A stretch of DNA of 64,000 nt. Origin: Endomychus coccineus. Its lineage: Eukaryota > Arthropoda > Insecta > Coleoptera > Endomychidae. The translations under genes and the position numbers were made by a program. The notes under the pieces are model-generated. The model was not told the origin of the DNA, made no database searches, and saw nothing but the letters and a program-made list of their open reading frames with translations. Position 1 is the first letter of the stretch, and each line of letters opens with the position of its first letter. Positions 1 to 10,239 of this stretch are shown piece after piece. Location of the stretch: NCBI GenBank assembly GCA_958510875.1, contig OY294070.1, positions 114,432,703 through 114,496,702 of the forward strand. Direction: 5' to 3'.

Positions 1-1020
1 ATCTTTCCACTAGTTGTCCATTTTTACAATTAATAATTTACCGAACAGACGAATTCTAATCTAACCTTATTTCGCGTGGTGTCACTCAACCATTATACCC
101 GCATAAAACAAAACAAATGCCTGTAAATACTGACGCGTTAGTCATAAAATCGCGAAGCTTACTGTCGTATTCACAAAACAAATCTAACAATTACCTTTAT
201 TAAATGAATTTTCAGTTTCATCATGCCCTCTAAAAGCCAAATCTTGAAATGATAAATACAATAAGAAATCAATGATTTTTTTTAAAACTTCGCGGTTTTC
301 TTTAACTGTATTATTATGATTTTCGATTTCGCGTGTTCGTGTAGAATCAATCGCATTAACAATATTCTGTTTACCGGTTAATTTAAACTTAATACACGAT
401 GTAATATGTTCCTGCGATTTTTCATGTCTTTCTAGGCCACGAGCTAAATTTTTCAAATCATAACCCAAGTGCCCCCAACATGAAGTTGTATCTGATGTGA
501 ATAGCAAGCAATACCAGCAATATAATTTATTGTGTACATCAGATCCCGTTAACCATACATATTTTTTATAATTATCAGTATTAAACGATCGATTTTGATA
601 CTTCCCTGCCATCCCTAATCCTTTCAAATCCGGTAAAGGCCGTTTGTTTTTGAAGAACACTTTTCTATCATATGTTAATCCACTAAATGGATTTTCTAAG
701 AACTTTGCAACTAAGTCACTCATAATTTTAACGTTCACCGATTCCGATTAGATAAATTATAACTTAAAAATTAACTACTTAACCTTACTACGCCTCATGG
801 AATAAAAATAACAACTAACCGCATTCTTCTAGCAGCGGTAGGCGGGAGCGCAAGTAATCGTATTTCATTCGACCGACGAATGGATACGAAAAGCTAGCCT
901 CCCTCCCATGTTGCCGTTTTCGCCGTTTCACGCTATTTGGCGATTGACTGGTCGGAAAAACGGCAACTGTGTTGAACAACACAACTCAGCGTTTGAGATA
1001 TATAGAAAATCTAGCCTCTG
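1..1020 (-). mobile_element. 5' half of a hAT-like DNA transposon, truncated at its 3' side
   Basis: The minus strand reads from a terminus at 1020 that begins CAGAGGCTAGATTTTC, a typical hAT-type start, through a leader of about 280 bp (738-1020) into a coding region with a TTF-type zinc finger (184-738). The coding region then breaks off near 184 and nothing recognisable as the DDE/RNase H-like catalytic core or the 3' terminus follows before the window edge. With only one end visible, no target-site duplication can be tested. The superfamily call rests on the zinc-finger family and the terminus. Captured host ZMYM/TTF genes share the same N-terminal domain and are the main alternative. Confidence 0.55.
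184..738 (-). pseudogene. hAT / ZMYM1-like transposase N-terminus with TTF-type zinc finger (truncated)
   Basis: This 184-residue reading frame resembles the N-terminus of zinc finger MYM-type 1-like and hAT-family transposases. A zinc-binding pattern is visible: C74-x2-C77 (context LYCWYCLLF), then H105 and H111 in RHEKSQEH. Upstream are family-typical phrases such as NPFSGLTYDRKVFFK and VWLTGSDVHNKLYC, and downstream DLAFRGHDETENSFNKGN. In relatives that last phrase runs on into the catalytic half of a protein of about 600 residues or more. Here a stop follows one residue after KGN, so only the DNA-binding/TTF part remains. The catalytic acidic residues are absent, so the protein could not transpose DNA. 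Domain identity is from family recognition; no search was run. Confidence 0.6.
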
Positions 1021-1120
1021 ACCACTGTTGCCGGATTGAAAATAACTACTGAGAACGGGGAATTAATTGTAAAATTTAAAGAATTATCAGAGAAACAGGA
1101 AATAAAATGGAGAATGATCA

Positions 1121-1394
1121 TTAAGATAAATTGGTGAGGAGGCTGAGCCTCCTTAGCCTCCTTCGAGGAGCCGCCACTGCTCCGTAAGCCTGCTTAACCA
1201 TTTCTAGGATCTCGGTTGCCGATCTCCCCAGTTTGACACAAAACTTTATCGAATATCGCTGTTCGAGATTTTGACTCATTTTGTGCATCGACAACGACAA
1301 AAACAAACGCACCACAATAACCGATGTCTATACTCGACCAAAGCCCGTAGGCGACTGCGGCTGGTGTTTCTCTGATGCTGAGTGTCCCCTCCAT
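1121..1394 (-). pseudogene. mariner-type transposase N-terminal fragment (HTH_48-like)
   Basis: The minus-strand peptide contains MSQNLEQRYSIKFCVKLGRS followed by ATEILEMVKQAYG. This matches the N-terminal helix-turn-helix (HTH_48-type, SETMAR/mariner) shape EQR-x-IKFC-KLGK-A-ET-EML-AYG. Family members continue with SRSRVFEWHKRF and a DDE/DDD core. Here the frame turns to an Arg/Leu-rich tail and stops at 1121, so only about 40 residues of the DNA-binding domain survive. It lies between the hAT end and a Penelope fragment and has no visible terminal repeats. The family assignment is by pattern. Confidence 0.5.
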
Positions 1395-1492
1395 CTCGTC
1401 CAGCCAGCCAAACCCTCCACAGCTCTGCTCGCGCTACAGAAAATCAGTCCTACTACTTTTGGTATAGTCCCTTATATTCAAAACGTGTTTGG

Positions 1493-1900
1493 CTAATGCT
1501 GATTTTTCACCATTATTTTTCTCCATAGGGCCAAATAATCCTTATACCGAGTTGAAATGTTTCTTCTAGTTTGACTCACATAACATTTTGAACACGACTC
1601 ACAATCGATTTTGTAAATCCCGGATTTGTCAAAGTCAGAAACTTTATCAATGGTGTTGCCTGAACGCTTTGTTAACGTATTCTTACATTTATACACAGGT
1701 TGCACCTATAGCAAATTTGGAGAACAAATTATGGAATTTGTTAATTACTGAAGGATGAAACTATTGAATTTTATTGAAGTATTTGAAGGTAATGGCTCTA
1801 ATTTGGTTAGTTTTTTACGTTCCAATTCCATTTTTAGCTTAGAAATTAAATTATTGATCAAAGATTTGTCGTGACCATTGTGATTGTAAGAGCTAGGCGA
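1493..1900 (-). mobile_element. Penelope-like element (PLE) fragment: GIY-YIG endonuclease region
   Basis: The 70-residue frame 1493-1705 carries the phrase DKSGIYKIDCESCSKCYVSQ, with GIY at the start of the fold and YV-x-QT as the second half-motif. TRRNISTRYKDY follows. This is the C-terminal GIY-YIG endonuclease domain of Penelope-like retroelements, which nicks target DNA. The upstream sequence on the same strand (1706-1900) is also found at 17.94-18.35 kb and 20.69-20.76 kb, so it belongs to the same family. The residue normally Gly in YVGQT is Ser here. The piece ends in a stop at 1493 and no PLE terminal repeat follows. Confidence 0.7.
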
Positions 1901-1914
1901 ACCTGAAACCTCCT

Positions 1915-2260
1915 TAGATTCAGAATTGAATCAGTTTACAAAAATTTGGTATAGATATCTTGACGATATTTTCAAGATCACAAGTAAAGATTTGGATTTA
2001 CATGGCTTTTGAACACGCTCAATAGACAATTTGATTCACTTTTCGTGTATTAATATTATAAAGATATAAAATTGTTCCATTTAATAGTTTTTTTCATAGA
2101 TTATTGAACGTTCCTTTGAGTCAGTAAAATTATAACAACGAAGTTGAGAAACTTCAGCAAATAGCTTTAGATAATGGTTACGACAAATCTGTGATTAATG
2201 ATTTGAAATCCCATACAATGATTATGAAATTGTGAATGAAGCCATGAAATAACCCCGGCA
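1915..2260 (+). mobile_element. PLE fragment: reverse transcriptase catalytic motif and thumb
   Basis: On the plus strand 1942-1974 translates to KIWYRYLDDIF, the PLE version of the catalytic (F/Y)xDD box. About 90 bp downstream an L-NTLNRQFDSL stretch occurs. At 2120-2210 there is NNEVEKLQQIALDNGYDKSV, a PLE thumb/linker phrase that in intact elements precedes the GIY-YIG domain. Several stops and frame changes interrupt it. The fragment runs opposite to the PLE pieces on either side (1493-1900 and 2540-3892, both minus), so it was inverted or inserted separately. Both catalytic aspartates are present, but the protein cannot be made intact. Confidence 0.65.
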
Positions 2261-2269
2261 TATCATCTG

Positions 2270-2540
2270 ATCTAATCAAGCTTCGCAAGCTGATCTTCAT
2301 ATTGTAGGTTACATGTCTTACATATTGCTGAGGACCCTGGGGGAGGGATATGAGAGCTATAACTCAAGGCCCCGTCTAACAAAGGGACCAAAACAGTTAA
2401 CTATTCTTTCTTCTGAACTGTCAATGCTACAAAGTTAATTTCTCATTATTCGGACGATTTAGAATGACATCGTGGTTCATGACCTACTACAGTTCTCTGC
2501 ATATTTGAAAACTTCAAATGATGAACTCATCACTACTGTT
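2270..2540. other. No recognised feature between two PLE fragments
   Basis: About 270 bp without coding signal. A short G-rich patch (CCCTGGGGGAGGGA, near 2336) is present. No terminal repeats or RNA gene could be supported. Confidence 0.3.
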
Positions 2541-3892
2541 ACTTTTCTTTCAAGCCTTCTAATTGGAAGAGATTTGTGAGAAGTATTTCCAGAACTTCAA
2601 AAATTTGATTTGTGTATCAAATAAATTTTTGAAAGATGATCAAAAGCTTTTTCAATTTCAGATTTTAATACAGGATTTGAATGTGTTTCTCCCAGATCTT
2701 TCGATATCCAAATTTTATATTCAATGGAGGAATATTCGAAAACATATTTCAAACATCGAAAGATATTAATATTCCATTTTTAGGGGAAGTTAATCTATTT
2801 ATTAACTTTGAAAGTTCGAATGAGTTTTTTACTGCATACTAAGGCTTGAAGCTACTTACATTTTTGAAAACTGAGTTCAATTTTACCCCTAGTTTATGTG
2901 TTGGGCTATTAACATAGGATACTACGGGGCAGATAGGAGCATTTTATTTGTGATTTTTTATGAGGTCGGAAAGCTTAGAGGAAGATGCATTGCAGTTAAT
3001 TGATCTACTATTTCCAATTTAATATTAAATAAAACTTGACTATTTTATAAAAATTGTTTAGTTTTTGATTGGAATTGATTTGTAGGATCTTTCTTGATTT
3101 GAGTCAAATTTAATGAAACAAATGTATTCATTCTATCGTCATAATCTGCCTTATCTAGAATGATAGATTTATCGGCTTTCGTGAGAACTAAATTGTTGGC
3201 TCTTATTTCATGTTTGATAGATTTTACAGAGAACCAATCATTGTTTTTCCCAAATCAGTGTTTTCATGAGAATGAAGGTGTTTATTTATATATGTTTTAG
3301 CATTATTTGAAATTTACATTCTTTAAAGCAACTTCTATTTCGTCACTCGCGGTTTCTAAACTTGAGTTATTTTTAATAGCTTCGTTAATGATTCTATCAG
3401 AAAATTTTTCATTCGTAATATTAATATTGGTTTCACTATCTGGTTTCGATTCAGAAAGATTTCTTTCTTTTTTGATTGATTGATGAATTTTGAATGAGAG
3501 AAAGTGCTTACGATCTTTTACATAATCAACAAATAAATAGAATTCAACGGGATGGAGACTAAAAGTAAGTTCAAAGTGTAATACCTTCAAGTAATGAATG
3601 ATAACATAGCGTTTCCGATAAAGGCTCTTGTTTTCTTCTTCCAACCACATGGTCTTGACTGCTTGCAGAACTTTTTCTGCAGTTCCGTATTCAGATCTTG
3701 ATTTGAGATTAACGTATTCTGGAGTAACATCTCGTTGAATACACTGTTGATTAAACTATATATTTTGATTTGTAGTTTGTCGTTTTTTTCATTAGTTTGT
3801 GGTATTGTTTGGCTTGAGTGACTGTATTTGCTTTTTCAAAAATTCTATGATAGAAGCCATTACTTTGTGATAATATATCATATTGATATAAT
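2540..3892 (-). pseudogene. PLE 5' end and reverse transcriptase N-terminal half (broken)
   Basis: Reading leftward, a start codon at 3860-3858 opens MASIIEFLKKQIQSLK, the same N-terminus seen near 12552. Next come a frame with RDVTPEYVNLKSRSEYG and the open stretch 3650-3303 (MWLEEENKSLYRKRY, FSLHPVEFYLF, KIHQSIKK). These are followed by NNLVLTKADKSIILDK (the RT finger phrase ITKADKG in relatives), YVNSPTHKLGVKLNS, and SFDV near 2760, which is RT motif A and supplies the first catalytic Asp. Several stops and shifts occur, including one right after SFDV. The rest of the RT and the GIY-YIG domain are missing. The 5' end abuts the fold-back element that starts at 3896. Confidence 0.65.
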
Positions 3893-4153
3893 GAAATCTA
3901 AATTGTGTTTGATCTTACATTTTATTAGTGGAGAATATTTATATGTTGTAGGGTTTATTTAAGCAAGCAAATAGATCGTCTATGAATTGAACCAAAACTT
4001 CTGAATGTTATACCTATTGGGCATTATTCCTTGGATATTATGGCAACATTTTGTTTGCTCATTTCGTGACCACAACATGAAATTGAGAGCTGTAACTTTC
4101 TGGTTAATGAGTATTGAATTCGACCGACCACTATCTTTCGGAATTGATATAAC

Positions 4154-4348
4154 AATTCAATGATGGAAGTCGTTACTTTGTTATAATTCATCATATGGAT
4201 ATAATAGAATAAAACACTCTTACTTTGTTTTTATCACATATGTTATAGAAGCAAATCATGACTATATATAGTCATATATATGTGATAAAAACAAAGTAAA
4301 AGAGTTTCAATATATTCATCACAAAGTAACGACTTCCACCATTGAATT
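4154..4348. repeat. Palindrome made of two head-to-head PLE 5' ends
   Basis: AATTCAATG at 4154 and CATTGAATT at 4340 open and close an inverted repeat with a centre at GACTATATATAGTC (4260-4273). Each arm carries the PLE leader (ACTTTGTTTTTATCACATAT) and the sequence that in other copies is the start-codon region (ACTTCCACCATTGA); here the start reads ACG. The right arm is about 30 bp shorter. The unit sits inside the left arm of the fold-back element and is absent from the right arm, so it inserted after that element formed its arms. Confidence 0.65.
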
Positions 4349-4893
4349 CTTATACCGGAATATCGAAAATTATCTTGGTCAAGGGTGGTTGTGGAATCTA
4401 AAACGTGTGTCTTACTTTACGTTTGAAATAATTATGTCATAATTAATTTGAAGTTTCTAGAAGTGCGGAATTTCGCAATTTGATACGAATATTGTAACAC
4501 TCAGAAGTCTTTAGCGCCTTGGACTCCGGGATTTTCACGTGGACTATCGAAATTAGAAGGTTCGAATTATCTAAAAACATAATTGCATGAATGCCAGACG
4601 TCCTATGTAATTAGCTACGAACGAAATCATTTTGACATATGCCTCGAAGAGCTCGCTGCGCGTGAGTTACAGTTTATACATTTTACCTCGGTCTTGTTGA
4701 TTTGGGGCCGTTTCTTGCCCCGTGCGACCGGCGCCAGTTGTAATAAAGTGTTTTTGGCTATGGGCCGCCAGCTTTTATCCGCTTCGTGTATATTTCAGTC
4801 GCGAGAAAATTCCCTTTGGTACGTCGCACGTTAGACGCGCGTAGCTGAGATCTGAGAATAGCTCAAACTGTTTTAATTAAATTTTCCTATTTA

Positions 4894-5187
4894 ATGGACA
4901 TTTATCGAAAAAAGAAGGGCCGTCGGGCACGGTCCGATACTGAATCTAACTACATGGAGCGAAAACGGTACGCGAAAAGTCGTCGTAAAGCCGTATTAGG
5001 TACAACCAGTTTGCACATTTCTAACTCGCGTGCTACGGGCTTCTCACGTGAACGTCATTCGATTTACGGAAAATTAACTATTTCAAAACAGTTTTTGATC
5101 CGAAATGTGGCTATCACGACCTCTGAAAAGGTTCAAAGTTCACATAATTATTTCATAATTTGTAGTTCATTATTGTTTTACGACTGA
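4894..5187 (+). CDS. Unidentified 97-residue frame inside the fold-back element
   Basis: I do not recognise this protein. The N-terminal third is strongly basic (MDIYRKKKGRRARSD, then ERKRYAKSRRK), as in nucleic-acid-binding leaders of transposon proteins. The last 25 residues are hydrophobic and probably mark where real coding ends. It follows a GC-richer stretch (4650-4860) that could act as a leader or promoter, and an A at -3 of the start is compatible with initiation. CAG|GTATGA near 5198 could be a splice donor just past the stop. A smaller frame (4583-4834) upstream has no recognisable domain. A captured or degraded element protein is plausible, but function is unknown. Confidence 0.25.
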   Translation: MDIYRKKKGRRARSDTESNYMERKRYAKSRRKAVLGTTSLHISNSRATGFSRERHSIYGKLTISKQFLIRNVAITTSEKVQSSHNYFIICSSLLFYD

Positions 5188-5569
5188 AATAAACAGGTAT
5201 GAAATTTGTAGGTTATTGATGATGTTAGTGTGACAGTGACATAATTATATCAAACGTAAAGTAAGACACACGTTTTAGATTCCACAACCACCCTTGACCA
5301 AGATAATTTTTGATATCCCTGTATCTATTCCGAAAGATAGTGGTTGGTCGAATTCAATACTCATTAACCAGAGAAAGTTACAGCTCTGAATGTCATGTTT
5401 TGGTCACGCAATGAGCAAACAAAATTTTGGCATAATATCCAAGGAATAATGTCCAATAGGTGTAACGTTAGAAATTTTGGTTCAATTCATGTTCGATCTA
5501 TTTGCTCACTTAAATGAACCCTACAACATATTTTGCTATAAAAATGTAACATCAAACACAATTTGGATG

Positions 5570-6200
5570 ACAATTAATCGAACAATAAAGTAAATAATGA
5601 ATTGGAATAGATCGAAATGTTTATATTTGAATCATCAGCTTGGTATTCGGATTACTACATAATAATAGTGCGAGGGAGGCTTTGATAGCATTGAAACATA
5701 TGACTTAAACTGTATCAAAACAAAATGATGTTGTGTGTCTGTTGAGGATCAGATTAAGATAAAGGTCATAATAATTCAAAGATGTTATTGTTTTCGTTTG
5801 CATACCAATTAGGAATGAAAATACTACCTGAGACCACGTGACAGAAGTCACTAAACTGAATCAATATTTTCATTCAATCTTTATCGTGTAGTTTATTTTC
5901 ATATTTCTATTTATACGTTTTTATCGTTATTTTTATGTTCACAGGACAATGCTTTTAATGTTGCTAATTCCTTGAACTGAAATCTTCTACACCGGCAGCT
6001 AAAAATTACAGTGCTTAATCATGCTTACTCTGTATATTTGAACAAGGAAAATGTTGGGTATACTGATTCGTTGTCATCTCCGACTGGAATGATTTTTCTC
6101 AAATTTTTTAAATTCTCATTAAACTGAAGCGATTCTTCTATTGTTTTCGGGTGGATCAAAACATTGAGAAAAGACTACAATTTTGAGCAATAAGTTGGAG
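5570..6200. other. Unassigned AT-rich interval
   Basis: No coding frame, RNA gene or terminal repeat was seen here. It is ordinary AT-rich spacer between two inverted-repeat elements. Confidence 0.4.
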
Positions 6201-6204
6201 ATCA

Positions 6205-8475
6205 TTTGCGATTTGAAATATTCGACAAGTTATATTTGAGTCATTCCACGTCAGAACAGCAACTCTCAATGGGTCAACATCTCCGATTTCATTCAAATTT
6301 TGGGGATAGGTTCTTATTACCGAAAAAATATGATCCTGAAAATTTCAGGTCGATAGGAACTAAAATTTTGGATATATCGGCCAATAAGAAAATTTGGCCA
6401 ATTTTAACGTCAAAAAATTCAAAATCAAATTTCTTCGGTAAAAATGAACTTTTAGGACCAGAAAATATTTGGAAAAGCTCAAATTGATAGGAAATTTTCC
6501 CAGGAATCCGATTAAATCAGAATATCTAGCGTATTTAGCTGACGCATGCGTAAAAAACTCGAAAAACTCAGAAATGTCACTTTTTCTTCAAAAATTCATA
6601 ACTCAGCTGCTGCCACTTCGATTTTTCTCAAAATTTTCAGGGAAGGTAGCTGAAGCCATGTACTTCCATGTAAAAGCTGCGGATCCATGCTCTTCACATG
6701 AAAATTTTAGTCAAAAGAACGAAAATACGGAAATTTGATATTATTTATTTTTTTCGTTATATTTTGGTATTTGGAGAATCCGTTCTACGCATGCGCTTGG
6801 ACTTGAAATAAGTAACCATGTAAATCTTCTGATTCATCAAACAAAAATTTACATATCCAAGAAGTAATTAATTTCCCATTCATCAGAATAACGTAAAAGA
6901 AACGAAAGTATAATAATTAATTTCTTTGAAATTATTGTAAGTATATACTTTCTTGTATATCAAATGTAGATTAAAATCGAAAATTTTCTCATATGTAATT
7001 ATATCAAATAATATAATTGATGACACCATATACATTTTCGTTTATACTCCATTTTCAAGAATATTCATGGAAAATACAAATCTGTTTGTTTTCTCACAGA
7101 AGATTTGAAGCATGACAATGCAATGGTGCAAACTTTTATTAAATACGTGATTGATTATATCAAAAATCATTTTCCAAAAATTACTCAACTTGAATATTTC
7201 ACGATTGAATGTGCTGGGCAATATAAAAACTGTGAGAATTTCTTACGTCTAACTGGTCAAAAAAAAAACATGGTCTGACAGGAAATTGGAACTGTTTTCC
7301 CACATCGCATGGTAAATCTGCTTGTGATGATATTGGTGGCAGTTTGAAAAGACGAGCAGCAAGAGAAAGCTTGCGACGTCCAAAGACGAATCAAATCCTC
7401 ACAGCAAGAGATTTGTATGATTTTTGTAAAAATGATATGAAATCAATAGAACCGTTCTTGATTGACAGAACAGAAATCCACCTCATCCGGAATTCAGAAA
7501 TCAGTGAAGCACAAACAATACTTAGTACCAGAATATTTCACAGATTCATTCCAAAGGCAGATGGAATAATTGCTTGTAAAATTATTGGAAATGATGAAAA
7601 GAATGAACTGATTTTTGATTCGTTAAATAAAAACATTTACGATTGGGTATCCAATACATATGTTAGTTTTATTGTTGACAAAACATGGTGGAATCTTGGT
7701 TTCATTATCAAAACGATCGATGGTATGCTTGAAGCTGAAATATCAATAATGGACCAAATAGGTAGAAATAAATACGTGTACTTCGATAGAAATTTAAAGA
7801 TTGGTTATAATTTCATACTGTCAAATGTCACAGTGGAAACTGTAAAGAATTATGTTGAAATAAAATTATACGGACAAACAAAAAGTAAATTTGAACAGTT
7901 TTTCAAAAAATAAATTATGTTACCAATATGATTATTATATTCTACTGTACTTAAGTTGGGTATTACTACTCTCACAACTGTTTCTCACTCGTCTTAGGAT
8001 ATTGTTAATTTTAAAAATGCTCATTTGATTATTTACAGAAATTGATATTGAATTTTCAGATGTATTCATAATATCACACAACATTGTTGAATAACTTTTC
8101 CTGAGGGAAATTAAACCGAATAAAAAAATATGAAAATTATTTAGAAAAGTTCAAAAACATCAAATCTATAGACCTGTGATTGCAACCTTTTTTGGATTTC
8201 AATATTATGCTAAATTGAGTTATTTAAATAAAATTAATTTCAAATTTTATTAACCTATTTTTTTAATTCTATTGAATTATGTAGGAATTCTACAATGCTC
8301 ATCGTACCAAAATATAATGAAAAAAATAAAAAATATCAAATTTCCGTATTTTCGGTCTTTTGACAAAAATTTTCATGTGAAGAGCATGGATCCGCATATT
8401 TTACATGAAAGTACATGGTTTCAGCCACCTTTCCTGAAAATTTTGAAAAAATGGAATTGGCAGCAGCTGACTCAT
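6205..8475. mobile_element. Inverted-repeat element carrying a transposase-like gene
   Basis: The left segment 6601-6771 and right segment 8305-8473 are inverted copies of about 170 bp. Shared landmarks are CAGCTGCTGCC/GGCAGCAGCTG at the outer side, GGATCCATGCTCTTCACATG in the middle, and ATATTTTGGTA/TACCAAAATAT at the inner side. The left side continues outward to about 6230 with a sequence (TCATTCCACGTCAG) that looks like the rest of a longer terminal repeat, whose right counterpart is missing. Between the arms lies a broken transposase-like gene (7087-7913). The arrangement indicates a TIR transposon of about 2.3 kb with a truncated right end. The reading frames at 6206-6738 lie inside the left arm and are not genes. 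Confidence 0.6.
7087..7913 (+). pseudogene. Transposase-like protein of an uncharacterised animal family, one homopolymer frameshift
   Basis: Frame 1 (from about 7099) reads EDLKHDNAMVQTF, then FTIECAGQYKNCENF. A run of ten A (7259-7268) shifts the gene into the next frame, which continues HGLTGNWNCF, PTSHGKSACDDIGGSLKRRA, RPKTNQILTARDLYDFCK, and a C-terminal section with VSFIVDKTWWNLGF, ending at 7913. I have seen this motif order (D/E-G-x-QYKN, HGK-x2-CD-x-GG-x2-KR, then Y-VxxIxDKxWW) in large uncharacterised insect and cnidarian repeat proteins. The first motif usually has Asp where this copy has Glu. The N-terminus is missing. The superfamily (DDE-like) is inferred from layout only. Apart from the A10 shift the C-terminal 200 codons are open, so decay is recent or the frame was kept. 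Confidence 0.5.
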
Positions 8476-8625
8476 TTGAAAGATTCATTTTATATGTTAA
8501 ATTGGAGCCTTCTGTGGAAATAATGTAGGTTTCTTATACAGAGTAACATGGTCACATCCAAGTGTTGAACAAGCCAACCATACTAATGTGATACTACGTG
8601 AGGTACCTACGACTATGAAATATAA

Positions 8626-9657
8626 TACGAGGGCAAGATGAGAAGTTCCTGAACAATAAAAAATAGCGCCACAATAGGACATTCCATGTGACATTTGTGA
8701 TGTACCATCCTTAACTAGAGCACATTCACATTTTCAGACTGATACGTCATTCAGTTCCGCGTACTGATTGAACATTATTTTTTGGGTGGAAAAAATATCA
8801 GGCAAAATAAAGCATTGCCTGGTTAAACATTATGGCCACTCTTCACGATCGATTGGGACGATACACAAGTGGTTTGCTGATTTTTGTTGTGGTACTATGA
8901 CCACAAACGACACCGAACCATTTGGTCATCGAATTGAGGTTACAACACCAGAAATCATCGATAAAATCCATATGATATTGAACGATGGGCATCTCAACCA
9001 AACGGGTCCAGTAAATAAGCATAATGTTTTGAATATCAGAAAGCTTTCTGCCAGAGGGGTACCGCATTTGCTCTCTGTGGACAACAAGCGCCACCTTGTG
9101 ATAACTTCAAAGGAGTGTTTGGCTATGTTCAGGCATAATAAGAAGGACTTTTTGCGCCGATTCATGAACGTAAACAAGACCTCACAACACACCAGAGACA
9201 AAAAAACAGTCGCAATAGTGAACTTGTCCTGGCGAATCGGAGCCGAAAAAGACCAAAGTGGGTTTATCGGCCAACAAAGTCATGCCGACAGTTTTTTGCG
9301 ATGCACACGGTATCGTCGCAGTCGCAATGGCAAAACTGCATGAATTGCCCTACGAATAGGTTGATCATCCACCATATTCTCCAGATTTTAGTCGCCTGCG
9401 ATTTTTGTCTATTTCCAAATTCGAAGAAATGGCTCGTCGAAAAGATATTTGGCTCCAACTATGAGGTTATCACTGAAACAAATGCCTATTTTGGAGGATT
9501 GCCGATATCGTATTGTTTGGAGGAGATCAAAAAATTTGGAAAACGTTGGTCGGAGTGTATCGGGAATAAGAAGATAATGTTGAGAAATAAAATATGTTTT
9601 GACCAAATAAAGCATTTCTTGTTTAATTTTTCAGGGACTTTTCACTTTTCCCTCGTA
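8626..9657 (+). mobile_element. mariner element, catalytic region deleted
   Basis: Terminal repeats read TACGAGGGCAAGATGAGAAG at the left and end with CACTTTTCCCTCGTA at the right, bounded by TA as expected for mariner insertion. The interior (8768-9623) encodes a mariner transposase in pieces: an N-terminal region matching the copy at 39.4 kb, NIRKLSARGVPHLLSVD, TTSKECLAMFxxNKKDFLRRF (9100-9165), and the C-terminal KKWL...ITETNAYFGGLP. Between DAHGIV and AVAMAKLHEL about 130 bp are missing, including the second catalytic Asp box (QDNAPAH). Frameshifts occur as well. The length is 1032 bp against about 1.25-1.3 kb for an intact mariner. It is non-autonomous but its ends are well preserved. 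Confidence 0.8.
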
Positions 9658-9664
9658 CGAAAAT

Positions 9665-10235
9665 AATTTAATTTAAACTATCACATTATAAAAGCCTATC
9701 TGACCAGCTTGCATACGTCTTTGACAATGACTGCATAGCAGCCGGAAAGTGCTCCAGTACAGTCACAATTCATGTGAAAGAAGGATGATAGTGTCATCTG
9801 AACATAATAATATCGCTTCCACTGTTCAGCCTGTCCCGACGATGCGACAAGTAATGCAAAATGTGGTGGCTAATCCTGATTCATGAGAGACAATAATAAT
9901 TGTGATAAAATATATTTCTTATATTCAAAACTTGAATATTGATTAACAAATTGCTCTTCAAGTTGATTGATCCTTCTTATGATCTAAATGATATTAAATA
10001 GTGGTTCCTAAAATGCATCATTTCAATTCTAATGTAAGACATCAGAGGTCAATTAGTTTCATACTTGATGTTCAATTTTGCAAATTATATAAACTAGGCT
10101 TTGCTCGTCTTGGTTTACTTTGTTCGCAATCATTATTCCAATAAGTCTCGGTACAGCAACCGTATTTGATAATTATCTACCTTTATTCATTAGTGACTTC
10201 TTATTTATCTCATATCTGATTGAAAAGAACATTCA
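9665..10235. other. No recognised feature
   Basis: Nothing coding or structured could be supported in this interval. Confidence 0.35.
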
Positions 10236-10239
10236 GGGG

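Larger units (their letters stand above)
3896..5568. mobile_element. Fold-back element with inverted arms of about 345 bp
   Basis: The left arm (3896-4147 plus 4367-4446) and right arm (5236-5568) are reverse complements over about 340 bp with small differences. Examples are ATGTTGTAGGGTT (left, near 3943) against AACCCTACAACAT (right), and AAAACGTGTGTCTTAC against its complement near 5255. The left arm is split by a nested palindrome (4154-4348). The interior of about 790 bp contains a GC-richer patch (4650-4860) and a 98-codon frame (4894-5187). The long arms and short interior are those of a fold-back or large non-autonomous TIR element. No transposase was recognised and the target-site duplication is unclear, because the left end abuts a PLE 5' end. 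Confidence 0.65.

Noticed and set aside
1281..1496. 71-codon plus-strand frame
   Set aside because: Antisense to the mariner-type helix-turn-helix fragment.
4583..4834. 83-codon frame in the fold-back interior
   Set aside because: No domain, ends in the GC-rich leader before the next frame; kept only as context.
6206..6738. Two plus-strand frames of about 90 codons
   Set aside because: They lie in the inverted-repeat arm and its extension; Lys/Asn/Phe-rich translation without a domain.
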